DNA of 11,752 bases from Betaproteobacteria bacterium (lineage in GTDB: Bacteria; Pseudomonadota; Gammaproteobacteria; Burkholderiales; Eutrophovitaceae): NCBI GenBank assembly GCA_009886305.1, contig QXZO01000223.1, positions 1 to 11,752 of the forward strand. Reading direction: 5' to 3'. Made by a program: the position numbers and the translations under genes. A model generated the notes under the pieces. That model ran no database searches. It was not told the origin of the DNA and was given only the letters and a program-made list of their open reading frames with translations. Within the stretch, counting starts at the first letter, position 1. Each line of letters starts with the position of its first letter. Positions 1 to 6,630 of this stretch are shown here, in pieces.

Positions 1-671
1 GCGTTGTTTCCGTGAGATACCGTGACGTGATTTTCCTCCGCCATCATCAACGCATCGCCACCGTGCAAGATCACCCCATTCACGCTTATAGTACCTCTGA
101 TCGCGTGAACATATACCTTCCGTTTCCGATCAGTGTCTAACGAGTAGTTTTGATCACCATCAAAAATTCCTGAATACACATTTACATCCGCATTAACTTC
201 GATTGATCCAGCGGTACCATCCGAAGAGACTATTAACTTTAACGTTCCGTCCTTATCCAGCGACGTAAAATTCTTTTGCTCATACGCAGGACGAATCCCC
301 TTGATGTTTGGTTCGATCCAAATTTGGAGAAAGTGAGTTTGCTTCGCTTGAGCGTGGTTAAATTCGCTGTGGACCACTCCGGTACCAGCACTCATTCGCT
401 GAACGTCGCCCGGAGGAATACTTTCGATATTTCCCATGCTATCTCGATGCGCTAACTCACCAGACAAAACGTAGCTAATAATTTCCATATCACGGTGAGC
501 ATGCTCCCCGAAGCCACCATCTGGCTCAATACGGTCTTCATTAATTACCCGTAGATTTCCCCAGCCCATAAAGTCTGGGTTGTAGTAATTAGCGAATGAA
601 AATGAATGAAAGCTCTTCAACCAACCATGATCCGCATATCCTCGCTCGCCTGATTTTCGCATCTTAAGCAT
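1..671 (-). CDS. Pirin family protein, YhhW-like (C-terminus cut by window edge)
   Basis: Bicupin of the pirin/YhhW family; E. coli YhhW has quercetin 2,3-dioxygenase activity in vitro, but the physiological substrate is usually unknown. The reading frame gives the family hallmarks: HGW near residue 15, FANYY at 26-30, the ligand motif EHAHRDME with H57 and H59, and GTGVVHSEF with H101 and E103, so all four metal ligands of the N-terminal cupin are present. About 223 residues are visible against roughly 231 for YhhW, so only a short C-terminal piece is missing. I chose the ATG at 671 because it puts the ligands at the YhhW residue numbers; an in-frame ATG at 662 is possible. The start overlaps the stop of the MarR remnant by eight bases, which suggests one transcript. 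A cytoplasmic protein is expected, since no signal peptide is seen. MarR-pirin neighbours are a common pairing in electrophile or oxidative stress loci (family knowledge). Confidence 0.93.
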   Translation of the reverse strand, partial: MLKMRKSGERGYADHGWLKSFHSFSFANYYNPDFMGWGNLRVINEDRIEPDGGFGEHAHRDMEIISYVLSGELAHRDSMGNIESIPPGDVQRMSAGTGVVHSEFNHAQAKQTHFLQIWIEPNIKGIRPAYEQKNFTSLDKDGTLKLIVSSDGTAGSIEVNADVNVYSGIFDGDQNYSLDTDRKRKVYVHAIRGTISVNGVILHGGDALMMAEENHVTVSHGNN

Positions 672-921
672 CTTTACCGTCCCGTTTCTTTGCTTTTGTA
701 AATTCTAATTCAATTGATTTGAGCATTCGGATCGTTTTCGATATTTCGGTGTGGGGCATACTGCTAAAAGGCTTTCTTAAGTACTCTAGATGCGCAGGAA
801 AAGCATTATCAAATAAATCTTTCCCCATCTGACTTAATGCGATCTTATAGCTTCTTGCGTCCTCCTCATTCCGCAGGCGCTCTACATAAAACTGCGAGAG
901 AGCAAAATAGACAAAACGCAT
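664..921 (-). pseudogene. MarR-family regulator, N-terminally truncated remnant
   Basis: The 85-residue frame matches only the second half of a MarR regulator. The wing sequence VERLRNEEDARSYKIALSQ is followed by the typical MG-KDLFDNAFPAHLEYLR dimerisation helix seen in MarR proteins next to pirin genes. A full MarR protein has about 140-150 residues; the N-terminal dimerisation helix and the helix-turn-helix recognition helix are absent. The same frame is closed upstream by a TAG at 961-963, and the upstream DNA codes in another frame for a membrane protein, so the missing part was not simply shifted by one base. Residues 1-10 (MRFVYFALSQ) do not look like MarR. The 3' end is intact and overlaps the pirin start. 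It could be a dead gene or, less likely, a short protein without a DNA-binding helix. The family call is firm for the retained half; the pseudogene status is inferred. Confidence 0.72.
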
Positions 922-1196
922 GCTAGTCCCATCATTAGCCGTTCGATTAGGCTCTCGCAGCTAGCTGGGATCAATCTATTAAAGATTTTCCGAATGAGTA
1001 ATATCGGTAAACAAAGGAACATCGCTATGCCCATAATTAAAAAAGCGAGGTATTTAGCAGACCCAAGCGCAGGTATCAAATGCTTGTATAAAAAATGTAG
1101 GTCAGGGACTACCAGCAACACCCACCCAATAACACCGGTCAATGCCATCGCATTCAACATTTTATGATCCACACCTAATCTCGTATTTTTGTTCAC
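882..1196 (-). CDS. Small predicted inner-membrane protein, three helices
   Basis: A 104-residue frame from a GTG start (an ATG lies 12 codons further in). It has three hydrophobic stretches: about residues 17-36 (ALTGVIGWVLLVVPDLHF), 49-69 (YLAFLIMGIAMFLCLPILLI) and 87-102, with basic residues between the second and third. I do not recognise the family. A purine-rich stretch (AAGGGCGG) lies about ten bases before the GTG. The last 40 bases overlap the start of the MarR remnant in another frame, and the gene lies exactly where the N-terminal half of that regulator should be. That suggests it arrived through a deletion or insertion that destroyed the regulator. Hydrophobic periodicity supports real coding, but no family match can be claimed. 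Confidence 0.5.
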   Translation of the reverse strand: MNKNTRLGVDHKMLNAMALTGVIGWVLLVVPDLHFLYKHLIPALGSAKYLAFLIMGIAMFLCLPILLIRKIFNRLIPASCESLIERLMMGLACVLSILLSRSFM

Positions 1197-1377
1197 AAAT
1201 ACCGCCCTTGATCACCAAGCTTTCACTTAAATGCTATCTGGTTACTATTAATAAAAAGGGTACTGTCCATAGCTGCTGAACTCACTACACGAACCCAACA
1301 GAACAGAACACGACCACACAACCCACCCATACTCGAAGCGTGAATAGTCAGCCTTAGTGCAGAATGCCCTATTCGTT

Positions 1378-1995
1378 TCAACCTATCACAGGGTTAAAAA
1401 CAGCGACAAACTCAGTATTGCCTCCGGAGACATCCCTCTCAAAAGGTATGACGAGAGATCGTCTGGCCCTTTTATCCGCTATAGCATTCAAAAGAAAATC
1501 TTTTTCGTTTTCAGGATTGCCTTGAACATAAATTTGAGTAACCAGTTCTTCAGAACTCGTCAAGATTCGAAGATGAATGTGCGGCGCTCGTCCCGGATAA
1601 GCGACTGGTTTAATCGTTTTGAAACGGTATCGACCCTCATCATCCGTGTTTGTCTTTCCATACCCTTGGAAATATGGATCGATTCCGCCGCCATCCCTGG
1701 GATGATGATACGCCCCATAAGCATCACATTGCCAAATTTCAATCTTCGCATTAGGTACAGGACTCCCATTAGCATTAAGTACTTGACCATATAAATTTGT
1801 AATTTGGCCAGCTGCGCTATCCTTTTCTCCTTCTACAAATGTGAGATCTGAATCACTATCCAATGGCAATCGAGATGGGTAGAAGGGACCTAAACTTTGT
1901 GGCGGCGTAATCCCAGCCTGAGCGGAATTTACGAAGGGAAAAAAAATAAGCCCGGCGAGTTGATGTAAAAACTGTCGTTTCTTGCTACTAATCAT
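1378..1995 (-). CDS. Exported intradiol ring-cleavage dioxygenase (protocatechuate 3,4-dioxygenase beta-like)
   Basis: Non-haem Fe(III) enzyme family that opens catechol-type aromatic rings between the two hydroxyls. In the 205-residue protein from the ATG at 1995 (GGAGG eight bases upstream), the order of family motifs is clear: LGPFYP near 35-40, a beta-sandwich segment GQVLNANGSPVPNAKIEIWQ, ligand Y96 in GAYHHPRD, TDDEGRYRFKTIKP, ligand Y133 in AYPGR, and APHIHLRI with ligands H139 and H141. All four iron ligands are therefore present. The N-terminus, KKRQFLHQLAGLIFF and then AQA, resembles a Tat signal with KR in place of RR, fitting export of a folded metalloenzyme. It is a single chain with no alpha-subunit gene beside it, so it is unlikely to be the classical cytoplasmic PcaGH of the beta-ketoadipate pathway. 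Substrate unknown. An earlier ATG at 2031 has no comparable ribosome site. Confidence 0.9.
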   Translation of the reverse strand: MISSKKRQFLHQLAGLIFFPFVNSAQAGITPPQSLGPFYPSRLPLDSDSDLTFVEGEKDSAAGQITNLYGQVLNANGSPVPNAKIEIWQCDAYGAYHHPRDGGGIDPYFQGYGKTNTDDEGRYRFKTIKPVAYPGRAPHIHLRILTSSEELVTQIYVQGNPENEKDFLLNAIADKRARRSLVIPFERDVSGGNTEFVAVFNPVIG

Positions 1996-2079
1996 CGTGA
2001 TAGCCTCCGTAGCAGTTTTGAATAGTCTCACAAATTACATTTTTGATATTGAAGGACAGTTTTTATCTCCTACATTACC

Positions 2080-2108
2080 AAAAAAGGCGCTGTTGAAGCA
2101 CCTTTTTT
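2080..2108 (-). terminator. Rho-independent terminator after the 329-residue protein gene
   Basis: Read on the minus strand, GGTGCT / AGCGCC form a stem (one T-G wobble) around a five-base loop TCAAC, with six A before and six T after the hairpin. On the plus strand the same arms form a stem with one C-A mismatch, so it can work both ways but is better on the minus strand. It lies 28 bases beyond the stop of the upstream minus-strand gene and separates that gene from the dioxygenase, which must then have its own promoter between about 2000 and 2080. Confidence 0.75.
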
Positions 2109-2135
2109 GCATGCAATCCTCTTAACTAAAGCAAA

Positions 2136-3125
2136 TTACCGGTATACCTGACTTTTATTCTCAAAATAGGCCATTAAACCCAGCACGTCAGCGTTTAGTG
2201 TCACAGTTTTTATTTGCTCCTCAACGAATTGGTCTTGAGTACCGAAGCAATCTCGAACTTCCTCTATATTCTGGATCTTTACAGTCGTCCGTAGATTAAG
2301 ATTCGGAAACACCTGGTTCCTCTTTTTTTCTGCCTTATTCATCATGACGCCATCTGACCGAGACTGATTTCCTTCTACGTATACTTCAAACTCACCCGAC
2401 ATCAATATTTCATTAGCCAAAGATGAATTTACCGGAGCGTTCCAGCGATGTACTTTAGGCGTTCTGTGCTCAATGAATGTTTCCCGACCAGATTTGATAG
2501 CAACGGTGTTATACCACTCCCATAACGTTACAGAATAGGTACTCGATCGCTCTTGGTTCAAATCAAACCACTTCTGTCCATCTGTGTAAAGAAGCAACTC
2601 GTTGTAGTTGGAACGTTTCTTACAAACGGCCGTCACCTCAGAAAATTTCTTATCCGCTGGAAAAAAATGCAGTGAATTGGTGAAGTTATCAAAAGTAATA
2701 TCACCTCGATCTGGCTTATGCCAATGAGTATGGCGATTTAAATAACCCTCATCGAGATTAAGCCATCGATCCCAAACCTCTTCAACTATCTCTTTTGGGG
2801 ATCTCTCGAAAGCAGACTTATCTACTGACAACGCAGAATGTTTTGGTCCGCTGTTCTCATATTTGGCCTTAATCATTTTGCCACCCTTACTGGATGTATT
2901 AACTTGTACTCCAGAACTTTGATCCAGTAGCGCTAACTGATAATGAAGTGGATCATTTTCAAGCAAATCACCAGCTTTATCGTCGGAGCTCAACACCACC
3001 AAGGGATCGACTTTCTCGGTTGGTAAGGCTTTAATCTCTTCCGCACTCGTGCTGGCCATTAAATAGACGGTGACAAACAATCCTAGTAAAGCGGCTGCAG
3101 TCGCCCAGGGGATAATTCTTCTCAT
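2136..3125 (-). CDS. Hypothetical protein with N-terminal membrane anchor or signal peptide
   Basis: A 329-residue protein I do not recognise. Residues 1-4 are MRRI, followed by a hydrophobic stretch (about 5-24, PWATAAALLGLFVTVYLMA), then a soluble region of some 300 residues expected in the periplasm. The start is supported by AGGAG nine bases upstream of the ATG. The first part after the anchor (residues 25-110) is polar, low in motifs and probably flexible. The rest is rich in Trp, Tyr and Phe (for example EEVWDRWLNLDEGY near 115 and TLWEWYNTV near 200), as in a folded beta-rich domain. Only two cysteines are present (in AVCKKR and RDCFG), which might form a disulphide. No catalytic motif is evident. 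It is on the same strand as the sortase-system kinase but 381 bases downstream of it, and it is followed by its own terminator. Confidence 0.75.
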   Translation of the reverse strand: MRRIIPWATAAALLGLFVTVYLMASTSAEEIKALPTEKVDPLVVLSSDDKAGDLLENDPLHYQLALLDQSSGVQVNTSSKGGKMIKAKYENSGPKHSALSVDKSAFERSPKEIVEEVWDRWLNLDEGYLNRHTHWHKPDRGDITFDNFTNSLHFFPADKKFSEVTAVCKKRSNYNELLLYTDGQKWFDLNQERSSTYSVTLWEWYNTVAIKSGRETFIEHRTPKVHRWNAPVNSSLANEILMSGEFEVYVEGNQSRSDGVMMNKAEKKRNQVFPNLNLRTTVKIQNIEEVRDCFGTQDQFVEEQIKTVTLNADVLGLMAYFENKSQVYR

Positions 3126-3506
3126 TATGTTTTCTCCTAATTAATCATTGATATCAAGTTGCATCATTTCTGACAGCACTCAAAGAATAATTAAAAGAAG
3201 TGAAAATCTAGTGGCCAGCTTATGGCAATTGCGAAAAAAACTTGTAGATCAAACGTCACACTATTGCCACCTTTTCGCCGCATTCTTACCATAGTAAGAC
3301 GCTATTCTGAGTTCTCCTCCTTCCTAGGGGACCTCAGACAGTCTAGTAGTCAGCATATAGTGGCTAGCTTCTCCAAAGGCACGGACTGCTCTGAGGTTCT
3401 CACCTTTTTCACCTTCGATAATCATAAATATTAGACACAAAGTACGTCCGGACTTAGTCGTTTATAGATTAAAAAAGTCAGCAAGTTAATTGACACATCA
3501 AACCCC
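3126..3506. other. Stretch without a convincing gene, with small repeats and a palindrome
   Basis: No reading frame here is convincing. It holds the ribosome site of the gene starting at 3125 (AGGAG) and a GCCAC-N6-GCCGC tandem at 3266-3281. Next to that is a palindrome TCTTAC-cata-GTAAGA at 3284-3299. A 13-base near-repeat, TAGTGGC(C/T)AGCTT, occurs at 3209-3221 and 3358-3370. A plus-strand frame at 3222-3434 (70 codons) lacks a ribosome site and any recognisable motif. No good terminator for the histidine kinase gene was found just beyond 3507. The stretch probably contains the promoter and regulatory sites of the 329-residue protein gene, though no clear -35/-10 pair could be named. Confidence 0.5.
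3266..3299. promoter_or_regulatory. Possible operator: tandem GCCAC repeat plus palindrome
   Basis: GCCAC at 3266-3270 and GCCGC at 3277-3281 are spaced by one helical turn (11 bases), and a 6+6 palindrome (TCTTAC/GTAAGA, four-base spacer) follows directly at 3284-3299. The same GCCAC repeat with the same spacing occurs in the divergent promoter region of the sortase operon (6504-6519). Tandem half-sites 10-11 bases apart are the usual binding mode of OmpR-type regulators. The link to the neighbouring response regulator is inference from this shared spacing only; short motifs like this can recur by chance. Confidence 0.25.
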
Positions 3507-5702
3507 TCAAACTTTGTGCGGAACCGTTACCTCAAACGTCACGCCATCTTGATTCGGGCGATTACGAACGGATACCTTTCCTCCATGGAATTTCGCTACA
3601 AGACGGACGATGTAGAGTCCCAACCCGAGATGACCTTGCTCAGAGGCTTGCGTTGTGTGTTTTCGGTCTGAGACCATAGACTCAAAAATTTGAGCTTGAT
3701 GCTCCACTGGGATAATAGGACCTTGGTTTGTAACCTGTAGCAATACTTCAGAGCCAACCAAAGACAACGCTATATCAATAGACGATCCTGGTTTCGAGAA
3801 CTCGTTAGCGTTCTCAATGAGTTTATCCAGCATTTGTCGAAATGCTTCTGGAGATCCTTTTACCCTCAAGGGAGACTCGGCAAAGACCACCTTAAATTCA
3901 TGACTCGCATAGGCACCTTGATACTCCTCAACACTCACTGTAACCAGCTCACAAAGATCGATTTCTTCAAGCTCCTCTGAGGTCAGAGATGCCTCCAACG
4001 CTGACGCCTCGCTCATACGCTTAACTAGGTTATCTAATCTCCGAATACCTCCCGCGGCCCGCTCCATATAGACCTGACCTTGTTCCTTACTATCCGTTTT
4101 GCTCAGGAGTTCCAAGGATGAGCGCACAACGGCAATCGGAGTATTTAGCTCATGCGATAACCGTCTTGATAAATTCTCAAGATACTGAGTATAGTTTTTT
4201 AATCTAATACTGATATTCGATAAACTCCTAGAGAGCATTCCAATCTCGTCTCGTGACACCTGAGGCTTAATTCGCCCAACGACTTTTCCATCTACATCAA
4301 ACGCATTTTCTGTTTGACGCGCTAAATCTCCAAGACGCTTCACTGCATTCCCAACAACTAACAAATGCAAAATCACATAGCCCAACAGAATGACTAAAAT
4401 AAAAGCGATCAACAACTCCAAAGTTTGATAACGCATCTCTACCACTTTATTAGTTGTCTCTTGAACAAATACAGCGCCAACCACTGTTTTTCCAACCTCC
4501 ACCGGATGAGCGGCGCTAATCACTCCTCCACCCGCTCCACTAGGCTCCCTAAATAATTTAGCGATCTCCTGACCACTCAAGGCGATATCAACCTCAGGTT
4601 CTTCAAGCTTCCAAATGACACCTGGATCAGGGAACTCAAAAGTCCCCGAATCAATCCAAAGGTTTAGGATTGGTCTCACTATCGGCGCCGTCACCGACAC
4701 GAACATCTGAATCAAATTGTCACTCGATTGGCTGACGTTAGATGAAACTTCACTGTTGATTCTTAAATCAGTCGATTTTAAATTTTCAGCATGGGCAATG
4801 ATACGTCGTTGGGTATCCACGACCCATATTCGCGAGTCCGAACGAGCTAATTGTTTAATTACTTTTTGAACCTCGGGAGATGGCGCGAATACTGACCCAA
4901 GCCTTAAAGGATCAGTTAAGCTCTCACAGCTTCGAATGACTTCGACTTTTGGTTGGCCAAGCATCCCTGCTACGTTCATCACACCCAGCCCAAGCGCCGG
5001 CCCCACAGTCGATCGATACATCTTGATCTCCAGATCGTACCCACCCGTTCTAGCACGAACTTCTCCGCGAATATCCCACTCACGAACGACGTTTCCTGCT
5101 TCATCTCTAAGTAACAATCCACTCTCATCCAGCACGTAAGCTGACAATTGACCCGAATTATGCGGTTTTATCTGAAACTGGCGAAACTGCCCATCTGCAT
5201 CAACCGTTGACAATAAAATCTGATCAACCGCTTCGTCAGACAAGTTCTGTTCGAACTCACCAATTTCTTGCTCGGGAAAACGTTTATAAGAAGATCGAGC
5301 CTCAACCTCGATGGCAAGATAAATCGCTTTTTCAAAAGAGCCAACACGATATCGAGCAGAAACAGCACGATCAGATGGACTTCCAAATCCATATTGAAGG
5401 GGCACGGATTGCACCATGTACTCTTCCCAATCATCAATATTCCCATCAATTTCGGGACGACCCGCGAGCGGACCGATTTCAATATGACTGACCACATCTG
5501 GGGCAAACGGTGTCACAACGTCACTCGTAAAGATAGACGGTCTATCACTGAGCGCAATGCTAAGTGCGCGTGCTGTATTTAATACACCATCCTCTTGGGT
5601 ATCAAGCATTTGTTCCATCAGCGCTTGTGCGTAGTAAACGGACAGCATTGGCACCAACGCCAAGACCGAGAGTACAAGATAAAATTTCGTCTTAAGACGC
5701 AT
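3507..5702 (-). CDS. pdsS: Sortase-system sensor histidine kinase (PdsS type)
   Basis: Membrane histidine kinase of the type dedicated to proteobacterial sortase loci. The 731 residues run as follows: TM helix at about 7-27; a large periplasmic region to about 428, including an IDGNIDDWEEY segment at 85-95 and strands that resemble a CBM9-like carbohydrate-binding fold; TM helix at about 429-450; HAMP linker at about 451-505; HisKA with LSHELNTP, phospho-acceptor H517; ATPase domain with N-box N631 (ENANEFS) and a GHLGLGLYIVR glycine box at 690-700. The G1 box reads NQGPIIP instead of DxGxGI. The ATG at 5702 is the first codon that leaves a proper TM1, but its ribosome site is weak. Only 21 bases separate it from the regulator gene upstream, so coupled translation is likely. 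The length and two-TM layout fit the family, and the neighbouring target and sortase genes support the assignment. The periplasmic ligand is unknown. Confidence 0.92.
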   Translation of the reverse strand: MRLKTKFYLVLSVLALVPMLSVYYAQALMEQMLDTQEDGVLNTARALSIALSDRPSIFTSDVVTPFAPDVVSHIEIGPLAGRPEIDGNIDDWEEYMVQSVPLQYGFGSPSDRAVSARYRVGSFEKAIYLAIEVEARSSYKRFPEQEIGEFEQNLSDEAVDQILLSTVDADGQFRQFQIKPHNSGQLSAYVLDESGLLLRDEAGNVVREWDIRGEVRARTGGYDLEIKMYRSTVGPALGLGVMNVAGMLGQPKVEVIRSCESLTDPLRLGSVFAPSPEVQKVIKQLARSDSRIWVVDTQRRIIAHAENLKSTDLRINSEVSSNVSQSSDNLIQMFVSVTAPIVRPILNLWIDSGTFEFPDPGVIWKLEEPEVDIALSGQEIAKLFREPSGAGGGVISAAHPVEVGKTVVGAVFVQETTNKVVEMRYQTLELLIAFILVILLGYVILHLLVVGNAVKRLGDLARQTENAFDVDGKVVGRIKPQVSRDEIGMLSRSLSNISIRLKNYTQYLENLSRRLSHELNTPIAVVRSSLELLSKTDSKEQGQVYMERAAGGIRRLDNLVKRMSEASALEASLTSEELEEIDLCELVTVSVEEYQGAYASHEFKVVFAESPLRVKGSPEAFRQMLDKLIENANEFSKPGSSIDIALSLVGSEVLLQVTNQGPIIPVEHQAQIFESMVSDRKHTTQASEQGHLGLGLYIVRLVAKFHGGKVSVRNRPNQDGVTFEVTVPHKV

Positions 5703-5723
5703 GGCTCAATAAAGCGAGATCGG

Positions 5724-6419
5724 TCATTTATCTTTTTGCCAACGATATCCGCGACCGAAATCTGTCTCAATCGCGCTAAAACTGTCGTCCATTGCCTTAA
5801 ACTTCTTACGTATTCTCTTAATATTCGAGGTGACGGTATTTCGACTAACTTCAACATCATTAATCATTAACTGATGATGCGCCTTAATAGCTCCGGGCAA
5901 CTCCACGAGGCGCTCGATGATCCAGTACTCTCCGGGGGTGATGTCCACAAGCTGTCCCTTCCATGAGGCTCGAGCCTCATCAGGATAAACCTCTAAAGAT
6001 CCTATGGTTTTCTTACTCCGGTCCACGCTAAGCGGTTGACGATCCATTTCAATGCGTCGGATCAAACTATTGATCACAGCAATAAGGTAATCGGTCGAAT
6101 GATCTTTGGTGCAATATTCGTCTGCCCCCAAATTTAAGCCATAAATTTTATCGTCCTGCTCTCCCCGAGCGGTCATAAGAATGATCGGTAGACGTTCCGT
6201 TATGGGGTTCGACCGTAATTGACGACACAACTGGAATCCACCTTCATCTTCAGGACCTAGCCCTACATCGATGATCGCTAAATCTGGCGAGGACTCCTCT
6301 ATTCCCTCCAATGCAGATACACGATCAAGATAATGGGAAACACCCCAATCGGCCTTGGCAAAAAGATCACTGTAGTTTTGAGCAAGGCTCACATCGTCTT
6401 CGACCAATGCAATACGCAT
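5724..6419 (-). CDS. pdsR: Sortase-system response regulator, OmpR-like (PdsR type)
   Basis: A 231-residue two-domain response regulator. The receiver (1-120) shows the acidic pair D8/D9 (VEDD), phospho-acceptor D51 (LAIIDVGLG), T83 (LMTARG) and K105 (CTKDHS). The C-terminal part (about 135-231) is a winged helix, with NTVTSNIKRIRKKF as recognition helix and IETDFGRGYRWQ as the final hairpin, typical of OmpR/PhoB transcription factors. The chosen ATG at 6419 has GAGGAG eight bases upstream; a longer frame starting at 6458 would add 13 residues before the receiver and has no ribosome site. It is the first gene of a two-gene operon with the kinase and lies back to back with the target-sortase operon. 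The simplest reading is that it controls the shared intergenic region and its own transcription. Assignment to the sortase-dedicated subfamily rests on the locus as much as on the sequence. Confidence 0.93.
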   Translation of the reverse strand: MRIALVEDDVSLAQNYSDLFAKADWGVSHYLDRVSALEGIEESSPDLAIIDVGLGPEDEGGFQLCRQLRSNPITERLPIILMTARGEQDDKIYGLNLGADEYCTKDHSTDYLIAVINSLIRRIEMDRQPLSVDRSKKTIGSLEVYPDEARASWKGQLVDITPGEYWIIERLVELPGAIKAHHQLMINDVEVSRNTVTSNIKRIRKKFKAMDDSFSAIETDFGRGYRWQKDK

Positions 6420-6630
6420 CAAAATTCTCCTCTTATAAGATCCAAATTCGATTACCAAGACTATAACGCCAAGTGCACCTCATTTCATCGATTGACCATC
6501 AAAGCCACAAAATTGCCACGATTGACATTAAATCACCTTAATACCAACCCCTCATTATTCACACCTCATCGTTTAAATAGCTTTCAGCAATGTTGATCTT
6601 GTGTTTTTAAACCAAATGAGGAGCTCTCTT
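6420..6630. promoter_or_regulatory. Divergent regulatory region between pdsR-type operon and sortase operon
   Basis: These 211 bases separate two operons read in opposite directions. Repeats stand out: CGATTGAC at 6489-6496 and again at 6519-6526 (30 bases apart), and GCCAC at 6504-6508 and 6515-6519 (11 bases apart, one helical turn). A TTGACA at 6522-6527 could be a -35 for the plus-strand operon, but no good -10 lies 16-18 bases beyond it, as expected for an activator-dependent promoter. TTATAG on the minus strand near 6461-6466 is a possible -10 for the regulator gene. The ribosome sites AGGAG (6619-6623) and, on the minus strand, GAGGAG (about 6427-6432) bound the region. Control by the adjacent OmpR-type regulator is inferred. 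Confidence 0.45.

Noticed and set aside
1357..1794. 145-codon plus-strand frame opposite the dioxygenase gene
   Set aside because: It lies antisense to a gene with all catalytic residues conserved and has no motif or ribosome site of its own.
3313..3324. Very strong ribosome-site-like sequence on the minus strand (GGAAGGAGGAGA)
   Set aside because: No start codon lies at a usable distance; the first ATG is about 18 bases away and gives only 33 unconvincing codons.
3222..3434. Plus-strand 70-codon frame in the gene-poor stretch
   Set aside because: No ribosome site, no recognisable motif, and composition like non-coding DNA.
5168..5582. Several overlapping frames on both strands within the kinase gene
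   Set aside because: All lie inside the periplasmic domain of the histidine kinase and show no motif of their own.
6522..6550. Consensus-like promoter from TTGACA for the sortase operon
   Set aside because: No acceptable -10 hexamer lies 16-18 bases downstream, so I list only a regulatory region.
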